DNA of 64,000 nucleotides from positions 9,703,420 through 9,767,419 of the forward strand of contig OX421965.1 of NCBI GenBank assembly GCA_949128115.1. The letters are read 5' to 3'. Numbering within the stretch: the first letter of the stretch is position 1; each line of letters starts with the position of its first letter. Both the position numbers and the translations under genes were made by a program. The notes beneath the pieces were generated by a model that was not told where the DNA came from, ran no database searches, and worked only from the letters and a program-made list of their open reading frames with translations. Source of the stretch: Anaspis maculata (taxonomy: Eukaryota > Arthropoda > Insecta > Coleoptera > Scraptiidae). This document shows positions 10,228-25,154 of the stretch, piece after piece.

Positions 10228-12453
10228 ACACATCCAAGCTTCGGAAAATTTAGTAAAAACAGAATATAAGTACGAAGACGAAGTGGTTATTAGGTATCTT
10301 TATGTCAGTGTGCGGCAAATAACACCTTTAGCTATTTATGCATGTGTTGGTGTTACAGAAACGCAAACATGCATGAAGCGGCCAAATTGCAGTGTTTACC
10401 TGGCAAAATGCAAAACGGAAGAAAAAGACGCCAGCGATTTATCGACACGCGGTATTGACACATTTAAAGCGAGGATAACCGTTGGGTTCGAGGTGATGTA
10501 TATATCAAAAGATAACCGCAAGATATTGACCATTATAATAACAGGAAAAAATCTCTAAAGTAATCTAAACAAAATCTATTTATGTAAGTTTAATACAAAA
10601 ATCTACGGAAAAAAAATTATCGTAAACCGCATCTGTCATGACGAGACAGATGGTAGATCCGAAAAACCTAACGGTTTCACTTTTATAAGAATTGAGTAAC
10701 ACTGATGATGAGTTCAAGAGCATTTTGGGTGTCAAGAGCACAGGTTCCGTATAGTTTGAATTGGCTATGCATAATGCAAAGTCCTACAGTTTTACCATCA
10801 CCTAATGTACGACATATTCGCAATTTTCAAATATATTTGAACTCAGCGGGCGTTTTACAAAAAAGATAATACGAGATCAGTTGTTTCGCGATTTTTGTTA
10901 GTTATTTTTCTAGCTGACTGATCGATGGAAATGCTGGTTTATCCGGGGGTTTATCTGCCAATAGTGAAAAGATGATGTTCCAGTACAGATTTCAGGCATT
11001 TTTTGTGGTTAATCGATTAGCATTCAGCAGAAAAAAGTTGAGTTGATCTGCAATCAGCCTGATCCTGATCGCTGATCTTTTTTTTTGTGGAACTGACGGT
11101 CAGTTGACCTAAGAATAATAGCTGATTTTGTTTCCAAGACTTTTTGCCACGTTTGATTGTGGTCATTATTACCTAGAGATACTGATTGCGGAAATCAAAC
11201 AGGGATGATCTGCTTCTGGTCCTGATGGAGACGTATGTCGAAATTAAATCTACGTTGCTTTCTTTATTATACCGAGGCAAAACAAGATTGCGTAGGTAAT
11301 GTGTTTTATGCCTATCTACATTTGGAAATGCGAGTCATGAAAACTATGACCTATTTTCTCGCCTATTCTATTATGATGAAAACCTGATAATAAATAAAAA
11401 TTGCTCTTGAAGTTTGTTTAGTTTCGCAAAAGTTCAAATTCGTCGCGTTTTTTCTTTGTAGAATTTGTCCTAGTTCTGATTACCTATTTCCTAATCTATT
11501 GCCTTATAACCCTGCTGAAACCCATTAGGCATCAATCTCATTATAAGGAAACTCCGATGAAAATTCATTATCAAAGGCGTGAATAAACCTATGAAACATC
11601 TACAAGACAGCTTATAATATTTCTGTTGTCAGCGTTTTCTCTTGTAAATGCATTAGCTCAGACTATAACAATAAGTGATAAAAAGCTCCGCAAAGAGATC
11701 CTTTTACTCTATTTGATAATTATACTCACAGAACAGCCACGCACAATAACTCAGCTAACTACCTTTATTTGTTAGTTAATTAAGGCCCCTAGTTGCTCAG
11801 TTGCTCACATTGCTGTATGGCTTTCGAGCCAAAACCCAATTTCATAGACATAAAAGTTGTCCTTATCAAGTATTAGTAGCCATGTCCCTGGTCGATGAGG
11901 AAGACCCCATCCTATCACTCAAAGTATTACTTGACTATTTCAGCTAAACTGAATATCTACCCGTTCAAATGAATTAAACTATTATTGAATATCAGAATAT
12001 CACGTTTGTTGTACTTATTCATATTTTTATTATTGGACTATAACGTTCTTCTTCTTTTTCAATTGTAACAACATGAATTTCAAATCACAATTAATAGCTT
12101 TCACTGAAAATGTGAAAGATGTCAAAATGTCAATTGAAACCACTGAAATTTCTAAAGCCGCATTATAGACTAGAACTATTTTTCAAAAAATCATATGCAA
12201 GAAGCATTTCATATAACATTTTGGTAACAAGGCATTCTGGGATATTTGGGCCTCGCTGAATACGAAAATACCTGTTACCAACTTGAAATTTTGACAGGAA
12301 AGCTGCAATAGGGGAGGGGGGTAAAATCAACAATAAAAATGCCGGAATTTCAACCTGTCACCTCGCCTGTCACTGATGTGAGCTCAAACTCAAATACACC
12401 CCATATCGATCCACCAGGTTCATGTCGTACCCAACTGACAAGCCAAGTGTCAC
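10228..12453. other. AT-rich DNA, no supported gene
   Basis: A 91-codon open frame at 10283-10558 has no recognisable domain and no ATG start. A 15-bp palindrome (AACTGACGGTCAGTT, about 11092-11106) is the only ordered feature I noted. The block at 12190-12240 resembles the reverse complement of 27150-27200, suggesting an old dispersed repeat. Confidence 0.4.
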
Positions 12454-12455
12454 TA

Positions 12456-13550
12456 CCTAGACAGCACGAAATGTTTCGAAAATATTCGGTAGAAGTTGAT
12501 GAATATTTACAACATTCTATGAATATTTACAAAATATTCGTCACAAATATTACACAAATATTAAGGTGAAATATTGTACCAACTTTCAGCAAATATTTTG
12601 AACATTTGTTAAATATTCAGCAATAAATATTATCAAAATATATACTCAGTGAACTCTATTTCTCTAATATTTACAGGACTCTAGGCAATGTGGCTTCCGG
12701 TTTTTGTTTTGGTCAACTTTGAAATATATAGTTGTGTTGAAGAGATAGCGTTTCACATTCCCCTCGGTTTCACACAATAGGTTTTTTCTATGTTACGGTT
12801 GAAATGATCCACAATGTCGTGAAATACATCCGTTGTTTTATTTGTTTCGTACAAATATGTCACTTCTATTTATTTCGACACCAATTGGTAATTTATGTAA
12901 CAAGTACCTACGCGGATAAATCCGCCTGTTTAGGGACGAGGCGGTAGCCGAGTATCCCTAAAAGTGGATGAGCCGCTGAAGCATTTTGCATACTTGTTGC
13001 ATACAACATTTTTTAGCATAAGCTCTCCAAACACCAATTTGTGTCCTCTATATCGGTCATAGTGACATTGTCTATTCTGCAAAAATGTAACTACAACAAC
13101 TAATCTGCTAAATCAACAATGCAACACCCTGCAGAATCTTTCAGATATATAGTTAGCAAAATTCATATTATTCATATAGCGGACATCTGCGTGTTCACAT
13201 AGTAGTTTACCCAGAACCACTGAATCTTCCCAACGGCCCCGTAGCACAAGTGGTCAGTATCTGTCTGTGGTGAAATCAATTGTGTATGAAATAAAGGCGA
13301 GCTCCTATGGCCAAAAAAGGCCAATAAGAAGAAAAACGAACTTTTCAAAAATTTCTAAAAATACCCAGTTCTAAATGTTGATAAAATATTTTTGGCAAAT
13401 ATTGTACAAATATTAAAAAGCGGGACATCAAAACATTCAATAAATATTTATACAATATTCACTGAATGAATTCCAATATTTCATAAATATTATGATATTT
13501 GGCTTTTAATATTTCACAAACACTTTGAAAATGTTCATGTGCTGTCTGGG
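12456..13550. mobile_element. TA-flanked inverted-repeat element with AATATT-rich ends
   Basis: The left end CCTAGACAGCAC is mirrored at the right end by GTGCTGTCTGGG. TA flanks both sides (12454-12455 and 13551-13552), as in Tc1/mariner-type targets. Both subterminal regions (12475-12650 and 13375-13520) are dense in AATATT, CAAATATT and GAATATT words in opposite orientation. No transposase frame is present. Confidence 0.6.
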
Positions 13551-13654
13551 TAAGTCTGAAGGGAGGGGCTAGCCGGAGGCCTTTTGGCCTAGCTGTGTTA
13601 TAATTTTGTTGATTTTGGATCAATATTGCCAAGTTTGGTGTCGTTTCCAACTAT

Positions 13655-15800
<2,146 letters not shown>

Positions 15801-17322
15801 ACGTACCCCCTTTGTCCCCACTCACCCCCTTCGACTCCACTCACCCCCTCTCAAAATGACAAATATAATCACCTGCTTTGAGTACGTCAAATTGAAGACA
15901 TCAAATTCTCTTTGTGAGAAAAATATTATAATTTTTTTTTGTTCAACCCCCCTTTTGCCCCACCCACCCTTGAGTTCCAAATTTCAAATGGCACCACGTA
16001 CTTCTGATCAACCAGATTGAAGAGTCTTGAATTCTCTTCCTGATAAAAATATAAAAATCATCAATCACCCCCTGTCGTCCCCACCCTACCCCTACTTATA
16101 AAATTTCATGTATATAATCTACTTTGTGGTACATCAAATTGAAAACATCAAATTCTCTTTGTGAGAAAAATATTATAAATTTTTTTGATCAACCCCCCTT
16201 TTGCTTCATCTACCCTTACATTCAAAATATCAAATGGTATCACGTGCTTTTTGGTTCCCCAGGTTGAACACTCTTTCTGAGAAAATTATAAAAATTTGTA
16301 ATAACCCCCTTTTGCCCCCCCTGATTTAAAATTTCATGTAGAATAATCTATTTCGTGATACATCAAATTGAAGACATCAAATTCTCTTTGTGAGAAAAAT
16401 ATTATAATTTTTTTTGTTCAACCCCCCTTTTGTCCCACCCACCCTTAACTTCCAAATTTTAAATGGCACCACGTACTTCTGATTAACCAAAATAAAGAGT
16501 CTTGAATTCTCTTTCTGAGAAAAATATAAAAATTATCAATTACCCCCTGTCGTCCCCACCCACCCCTACTTAAAAAACTTCATGTATATTGAAAAAAACT
16601 GAAAATTGCAAATTGAAAACATCAAATTCTCTTTATGAGAAAAATATTATAAATTTTTTTGATCAACCCCCCTTTTGCCCCATCTACCCTTACATTCTAA
16701 ATATCGAATGGTATCACGTGCTTTTTGGTTCCCCAGGTTGAACTCTCTTTCTGAAAAAATTATAAAAATTAGTAATAACCCCCTTCTGTCCCCACCCACC
16801 CTTAATTTAAAATTTCATGTAGAGTAATCTACTTCGTGATACATCAAATTGAAGACATCAAATTTTATTTGTGGGAAAAATATCATGAATTTTTTTGATC
16901 AACCCCCTTTTTGGCCCACCCACACTCAACTTCTAAATTTCAAATGGAACCACGTACTTTCGGTTCACTAGATTGAAGAGGATTGAGTTCTTTTTCTGAT
17001 GAAAATATAAGAATTTATAATTACTCTCTTTCGTCCCCACCCACCCACTTCAATATTTCATGTAGAATAATGAACTTTGTGATACATCAATCAGAAAAAA
17101 TCATATTCTCTTTGTGAGAAAAACATTTTTTTTCTATTAACCCCTCTTTTGCCCCACCCACCCTTGATTTCCAAATTTCAAATGGAACCACGTACTTTTG
17201 CATGGTTCACCAGATTGAAGAGAATTGAATTCTCTTTCTGAGAAAAATATAAAACTTATTTATCACATCCTGTTGTCCCCCCCCCCCCACACACCCACTT
17301 GAAAAAATTCATGTAGGCTTAT
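15801..17322 (+). repeat. Satellite S, ~120-bp monomer in ~240-bp dimers
   Basis: Each dimer alternates a half with CACCACGTACTT, GATTGAAGAG and GAGAAAAATATAAAAAT, and a half with ACATCAAATTGAA, TTCTCTTTGTGAG and AATATTATAAATTTTTT. The halves are separated by C-rich CCCCCTTTTGCCCCACCCACC blocks. The TTTGTGAGAAAAA anchor falls near 15911, 16158, 16387, 16632, 16868 and 17111, so the period is about 240 bp. Dispersed single copies occur near 37450-37600 and 41826-41880. Confidence 0.85.
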
Positions 17323-18605
17323 TAGTCCAGGAGCATATGTAAATAAAAAGCATTCCGTGGGATTTTGAATGAAAGAGCATAGAGACTATGTGGAACACAT
17401 TCCTTGAATGGGCAGCAATCACACCTCACCGGGTGTTTTGCTTGAATTTCTTGCACGGGATTAATACAGGGTGAAACAGAAGAAAAAAAGAAAAAAATTA
17501 TATTTCGTGAACTATAGAAGGTGAAGCGGTACAAATCACTAGGTGGATGCCCGACTTGATGCCTTGAAAGGTGTTGCTTGAAAAATTGACATCCGTGGTA
17601 AATAGAGTGAAAAACAAGAAAACTTGAAAATTAAATTTATTATTTTTAAAAAATCATCGTCGGAAAAGCGAAACCGTGTCGGATTTGAAAATGGACTTAC
17701 ACGACGCCCAATGCAATCTACTTCCGATATCAGTTGAAATTTTTCGAAAAAAGTCAATCTCCCACCAGGAAAAGACAGATGAGTTGAGTCCTACACCAAA
17801 CATAGGTCGTCCTGGTCAAAATCCAAACGAGCGGCCGTCTCCGGTGGTAATGGCCAGGAGAAAATTCAAAACCTCGTAACGTCCAACTGGGAATTGATGG
17901 GAAGCTGCAATTGCGAGCTTGGTTTGATGATTTTGTTTTGTTGGTTCCTTCCAAATTTGGCTCCAATTCATCTGATAGGTATTGAATAATTAAATGGCAA
18001 AGTTTTCTAGAGAAGATTACAGAGCTGTGTGTGTCTGTGTCCGTAATCTTCCACGATAACAGCCGCAACGTTGACTCGATCGACTTGAAATTCGGTATGC
18101 GGACATGATTTTGCCGTCGAATGAGTCTGTTACATTTCGGTTGTCATCTGTCAAACGGAAATGTCACCATCAAAAATGACAGAAGGCATTATGTCAGGAA
18201 ACTTGACTCGCAATATGTTTTTTGAAAGCCCCTAAAAAACTGCATTCAAAATTGTTGCAAGTACTGCTCCGCATGACATCTGTCAAATATTAAAAAATGT
18301 CAAAGTTCAGAGCTTTGTCATTTTATTCTTCAAAATTTATCCAATGGATTTGGACCAAATTCGACAGAAATCAACACAACAACAGAATCAAATCACGAAT
18401 GCAGTTTAAGCTTTCCATCTTTCTCCAGTCTGGAGCTACGAATTTTTATTCATTTTTTCTGTTTCACCCTGTATAAATTTCCTGCAAGAAATTCAAGCAA
18501 AACACCCGGTGAGGTGTGATTGCTGGCCATCTAAGTAATGTGTTCCACATAGTCGCTATGCTCTTTCATTTAAAATCTCACGGGATTGCATAAGCTCCTG
18601 GACTA
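17323..18605. mobile_element. Palindromic element (1283 bp) with TAGTCCAGG ends
   Basis: About 155 bp at each end are near-identical inverted copies, from TAGTCCAGGAGC inward past CACCTCACCGGGTGTTTTGC to TACAGGGTGAAACAGA. It splits satellite S. TAT lies on both outer sides, compatible with a 3-bp (or TA) target duplication. The interior consists of two family F fragments head to head: 17560-18010 in reverse and 18030-18470 forward. No transposase is visible. Confidence 0.75.
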
Positions 18606-19196
18606 TATCTACTTTGTGGTACATCAAATTGAAAACATCAAATTCTCTTTGTGAAAAAAATATTCAAACACCCTTAGCTTTCAAATGAAACCACGTACTT
18701 CTCGGTTCATCCGATTGAAGAGAATTGAATTCTCTTTCTGAGAAGAATATAAAAAATATTAATCACCCCTTCTCGTCTTCACCCACCCTTACTTTAAAAA
18801 CTCATGTAGGATAATTTACTTTGTGATAAATCAAATTGAAAACATCAAATTTTCTTTGTGAGAAAAATATTATAATTTTTTTTAATCAACCCCCCTTTTG
18901 CTCTATCCACTCTTTTAAGTTCCAACTAAAAATGATAACTGACACGTACTTTTTGTTTCACCAGATTAGAGAGGATTGAATTCTTTTTCCAAGAAAAATA
19001 TAAAAATTATCAATCATCCCCTTTGGTCCCTACCCACCCTTTTACTTTAAAATTTCAAATGAAACCACCTACCTTGTGATACATCAGAAGAGAATTGTAC
19101 TGAGAAAAATATTCTAAAAATTTTCAATTTTCCCCTTTTGCCCCCACCGACCTCTATTTTACAATTTCAAGTAGAAACATCTATAATATGCTGTTC
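18606..19196 (+). repeat. Satellite S, continuation
   Basis: Resumes with CTACTTTGTGGTACATC and about 2.5 further dimers with lower similarity (anchors near 18640 and 18855). Deletions inside some monomers make it more degenerate than the left block. Confidence 0.75.
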
Positions 19197-19388
19197 TTCA
19201 CGTTGCAAATTCAGCACTAGAACTTTTGGAATCAAAAACAAAGTGATAAGTTAGAGGGCTACGGCTACGGCTGATGGGACCTGCAAAGTTTTGGCGCAAA
19301 TCTATCAGGGCCCATCAGCCGTATACCTTTCCAGCTTTCCACTTTATTTTTGATTAAAAAATTTCTTGTGCTGAATTTGCAACGTGAA
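19197..19388. mobile_element. Small MITE (about 192 bp) within satellite S
   Basis: TTCACGTTGCAAATTCAGCA at the left is mirrored exactly by the right end, and similarity continues inward for about 70 bp to TACGGCTGATGGG / CCCATCAGCCGTA. The whole element folds into one long hairpin. I could not define a target duplication. Confidence 0.65.
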
Positions 19389-19540
19389 CGGGCATTACTT
19401 TGTGGTACTTACATCAAATTGAACAAAATTATTATCTTTTTTGTTGAGGAAAATATTATGAATATTTCTTATTACCCCCCTTTTGCCCTCACCCACCTCA
19501 ACTTTAAAACTTCAACTAGGATTAGGTGCCTGCGGTACGC
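19389..19540 (+). repeat. Satellite S remnant
   Basis: TTACTTTGTGGTAC, ATCAAATTGAA and CCCCCCTTTTGCCC identify about one more degenerate monomer after the MITE. The array ends here. Confidence 0.55.
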
Positions 19541-19694
19541 AAAAAAAAAGTGGCATTTGATGATACAAGCAAGCCATTTTGCACAGTTGTTGTCCACACC
19601 CATTAGAAAGTTTTGACCCGCAGCACCTAAAAAATGTTCCCTTAGGACTCGAGATTTTAGAGGGCAAAGGGGACCCCATGAAAAAATCTAAAAC

Positions 19695-20402
19695 ATTTCA
19701 AATAAAGCCTGATTAGTGAATCTCAGTGTCAACATAAGCATACACTGTCATTTTCAAAATTAGGTTAAAAATAAAAGAGTCATTTTTGAGCGTCATACAA
19801 TATATTTTATCAATATCAGAGTACAAAACATGTAACCCACAACCTGTATAGTAATTATATTTAAATAAACCGTCACAACGAAATTGGTGAAAATGTGATT
19901 AGGAAATGCCGAGTTTACAATAGAGTATTATATTTTGAAAAAAATATTTTGTTTTCGATGGGAACAGAAAATACATTGAAAAATAACTGACCCATATTTT
20001 TTTGTTTAGCCAGAAATCGAATCGTTTGGCCGCAATAAATAAACGAAACTCTTAAATTCTTACTAGTTCTGACGTCATTTACAAAGGCAGTCACAAGTAG
20101 TTGATCTTCTTTTATCGATTACGCCCAAACGATTCGATTTTCGACCGATTAAAAAAATACGGGTCAATTATTTTTCGATGTAGTTTCCATTTCGACAAAA
20201 AAACATTCTAGTATAATACTCCATTACGTTAATTTCACAGGGTGTCCATATGTCCATGGTTATGTTTTATGCTCTGCTATTGATAAAAAAATATTGTATG
20301 AAACTCAAATGACTCCTTTTAGTTTGAATATATTTTGAAAATGACAGTGTATGCCATGAGTGTATGCTTATGTTGCCAATGACATTGGTGAAACATTTAC
20401 GT
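19695..20402. mobile_element. Diverged palindromic repeat (about 0.7 kb)
   Basis: CATAAGCATACACTGTCATTT at 19733 onward is mirrored at 20335-20380. Further matching words continue toward a centre near 20055 (for example GAATCGTTTGG against CCAAACGATTC). The right arm carries a local duplication of GTGTATG. Arms are more diverged than in the other palindromes and the outer limits are approximate. Confidence 0.6.
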
Positions 20403-20404
20403 AA

Positions 20405-21225
20405 AACATCAAACACGACAAATTATCCTACCCGTAGTTTAGGAGGATATCTTAAATAATATTTCCAACATGTCAAAAAATGCGCCAATATTTCCAATAA
20501 AATTTAAAAAAAAGTTCAACTCTACGCGCATTCGTTCTCGAATTATCGATTTTCAACTTTCGGAATTAATAACCCTGTACAAAAATGACCAGAAGGGGGG
20601 TGATATCGTAACCATGGTAATTACGATGTGACATGAAGTTACTGATGTTACGTCAAGATCCCCGAATTGGTAAACGCATCGTATCCGCCACAGCATGCTT
20701 CATTTCAACCCATTCCAAAAGCGAATGCTGGCGTCCACCGGGTGGCAGCCCCCTTGGGGGTCGTTGGGGTGAATTTTTTCGTGGGAAGGTGTATTAAAGT
20801 GAGTTTATGCATATCTGCCAAATTTACGTCAATAATATGGCCAATAAGAGAATTGCAATAAAAAAATGTTAATTTTTGAAAAAATCACATAGCCTTTGAA
20901 AAGAAAGAAATATTTGAAAATTAAAAAACCATTTCGGGATATTATTGCTACCTTTCAAAAAACGATATTATAAATAATCTACAATTTTTTTTAGAAAAGT
21001 GACACAACGTTGACAATTTACCCTTTTGACCCTCTTCCTTTTGGCGCACTGTATATCATGTACATTTTCAATTATGAAACTATCCTTTACATCATCACGT
21101 AGCCGAAGTAGGCCCTATCTGGCGTTGTCTTCCTTTTTGAAATCGGAGAATTTTTGTTCGAGATATTCCCATTTCACAAAATGCGGAAATTTTCATTACC
21201 CCTATTCACTTTTGAGCAGTTTATA
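20405..21225. other. Spacer without recognised features
   Basis: AT-rich, with one GC-richer patch near 20680-20780 (GGGTGGCAGCCCCCTTGGG). No terminal repeats or coding signature seen. Confidence 0.45.
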
Positions 21226-21229
21226 AATT

Positions 21230-22445
21230 GTTTACCCGATGTACTTCTATTTTGTTCTAATTTGTGCCTCAACATTCAAGCTCAATAACTATGTTCTTGT
21301 TAAGTCATCATGCATTTTCCCTTTGTTACATGTATTGTTTGCCTAGAGTGTATTTCTATTTTATTCTTATTTTGCTCAAAATTTAAGAACCTACCTAATC
21401 AAGTTTGGTTCTTAATGTATTTCTTATGTTACATGTATTGTTTGCCAAGCGTGTATTTCTATATTATTTTTATTTTTACCTCAAAGACTAGTCTTTAATG
21501 TATCTGTTCTCGTTTACTAGGTATGATTGTTTGCCCAATGTATTTCTACTTTGTTCGAAGTTGTGCATCTGTTCGAAGTTGTGCATCAACATTCAAGTTC
21601 AATTATGGTCACTCTTCATGTATTTTTTTTACTTAACATTCAAACTGAATTATGTTCAGTCTGCATCTACTTTTTCTCTTTTATATATAGTTTACCCGAT
21701 GTATTTCTATTTTATTCTAATTTGTGCCTCAACATTCAAGCTCAATAACTATGTTCTTGTTAAGTCATCATGCATTTTCCCTTTGTTACATGTATTGTTT
21801 GCCTAGAGTGTATTTCTATTTTATTCTTATTTTGCCTCAAAATTCAAGAACCTACCTAATCAAGTTCGGTTCTTAATGTATTTTTTATGTTACATGTATT
21901 GTTTGCCAAGCGTGTATTTCTATATTATTTTTATTTTTACCTCAAAGACTAGTCTTTAATGTATTTGTTCTCGTTTACTAGGTATGATTGTTTGCCCAAT
22001 GTATTTCTACTTTGTTCGAAGTTGTGCATCAACATTCAAGTTCAATTATGGTCACTCTTCATGTATTTTTTTTTACTTACCATTCAAACTGAATTATGCT
22101 CAGTCTGCATCTACTTTTTCTCTTTTATTTATTGTTTACCCGATGTATTTCTATTTTGTTCTAATTTGTGCCTCAACATTCAAGCTCGATAACTATGTTC
22201 TTGTTCAGTCATCATGCATTTTCCCTCTGTTACATGTGTTGTTTGCCAAGCGTGTATTCTATATTATTTTCATTTTTACCTCAAAGGCCAATCAGTAATG
22301 CAGCTGTTCTCGTTCACTATGATTGTTTGCCCAATGTATTTCTATTTTGTTCTAAGTTGTGCCTCAACAATCTAGTTCAAATATGTTCACTCTTGCAAAA
22401 TATTTCTATTTTATTGTTATTTTTGCCTCAAAATTACACTATCAT
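21230..22445 (+). repeat. Satellite P, ~450-bp higher-order unit
   Basis: GTTTACCCGATGTA recurs at 21232, 21691 and 22135, so the higher-order unit is about 445-460 bp and 2.6 copies are present. Each is built of about four related ~110-bp subunits beginning TGTTTGCC and containing TGTATTTCTATTTTATTC. Hydrophobic open frames across this region are by-products of T-rich repetition. Confidence 0.8.
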
Positions 22446-22784
22446 GTTCAGAATTTTTTTTTTCCATTACATTTTTATATTGCTATACAATACAATAATA
22501 TTATGTAGAAGTAGATAAATATAGATAGGTAACTTTTTTTATTATAGACTATAGACCCCATAGCCTATGACGTTTCCAATTACATCTTTAGTTTTGAAAT
22601 GTTCATGAAATATCAAGGACTAGGTTCTTTTCCTATCTTTTGCACCTAACCTTGACTGAACTGCACTTCCGGAAATAATCGGAAGAGCCATCAACATTTG
22701 ATTTTCAAATACGACACCATATTGTTTAATATTAGCATTAGGATAGATATTATATCTCCGCGAGATTCCCTATCAAACATAAAA
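22446..22784. other. Spacer between satellites P and Q
   Basis: AT-rich; nothing recognised. Confidence 0.45.
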
Positions 22785-23625
22785 AGGCCTCTCTAAATCA
22801 AGGAGTTTAAAAATTTGCCCCTCCCCTCTTCCCCGGTTTCAAGGATGTGAGGGATTAAGTGTCATGGAATTTTCTTGTCCCCGCGAATTCTCTTATCCAA
22901 CCGAAAAATGCCGGTTTAGATCGGAGATAGGTACTTAAGAAAAGAGGGTAGTTTGAAGGAGTGGGGTGATGCGGGAGTTGGTGGAATTTGTGAAAGGTTT
23001 ATAGAAGATTTCATCTCCGTGAGTTTCCTCTTGAATAAAACACTAAAAGACCAAGGGGGTAGTTTTGAAAGGGTAAGGTGGGGTGCGGGTTGGTTGAATT
23101 TGTGCAAGGTATTATGCGAGTTTTCTCCCCGCGCGTTCCTCTCTCAAACACAAAAAATCCGCTCAAAATCAGAGAAATAAAAACTTTTTGCCCCCCCCCT
23201 CACTCGGTTTTGCGAGAGGGGAAAGGGACATTGAGTTTTCTTCTCTTCAAGAGTTCCTCTATCCTAACCGAGAAATTCCGGTTAAGATCGGAGATTCTTG
23301 GGAGAAGGGGGTAGTTTTGAAGGGGTGGGGCGGAGTGGGTGTTGGTTGAATTTGTAAAAGGTACAAAAGAGGTTTTCCTCCCGCGAACTTCTCTATTTAA
23401 CATAACAATTCTCTTGAAATCATAGAAATTAAAACTGTTCACTCTCTCACCTGGTTTCGGGGGGGGGGGGGGATGTTGAGAATAAACATTGAGTTATCTT
23501 CTCTTCGCAAGTTCCTTCATCCAACCGAGAAATTCCGGTTCAGATCGGAGCAACTTGGAAAAGGCGGTAGTTTTGAAGGAGTGGGGGTTGGTTGAATTCG
23601 TGCAAGATATATGGGAATGTGTACA
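22785..23625 (+). repeat. Satellite Q, degenerate GT/C-rich tandem repeat
   Basis: CCGAGAAATTCCGGTT-AGATCGGAG or a variant appears near 22899, 23267 and 23522. GTAGTTTTGAAGG-GTGGGG and GGTTGAATTTGTGCAAGGTA recur between. Spacing is irregular (about 255-370 bp) because of indels. G and C homopolymers (for example 23460-23473) are likely sequencing-sensitive. Confidence 0.7.
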
Positions 23626-23761
23626 AGAGAGTGTGTGTAAATGGGGCTATCAGCCAGTCTAAACAGATTCAAAATCTTCCAAAGCAATCCAAAACTGTCG
23701 CGCTTTGAAAATTGTTAAAAATATCGACATAATCACTTAGACACTATAGACAAGACACCTT

Positions 23762-23885
23762 TGATACACAAACTATACACCGAATTTTGACGTCTTCGAT
23801 ACACAAACTATACACCGAATTTTGGCGTCTTCGATGCACAAACTATACACCGAATTCTGGCGTCTTGGATGCACAAAAACTTGAC
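23762..23885 (+). repeat. 35-bp tandem repeat, ~3.4 copies
   Basis: A unit with CACAAACTATACACCGAATT and then TTGGCGTCTTCGAT repeats three times with few changes and ends in a partial copy. The GGCGTC word echoes that beside the first TG tract. Confidence 0.75.

Positions 23886-25154
<1,269 letters not shown>

Noticed and set aside
10283..10558. 91-codon frame
   Set aside because: No ATG start, no recognisable motif, no supporting promoter or splice context.
13233..13280. tRNA-like A box (GTAGCACAAGTGGTCAGTAT)
   Set aside because: No B box at the right distance and no cloverleaf; at most a SINE fragment.
21310..22518. Overlapping hydrophobic frames suggesting membrane proteins
   Set aside because: T-rich satellite P yields Phe/Leu/Ser-rich frames in several phases.
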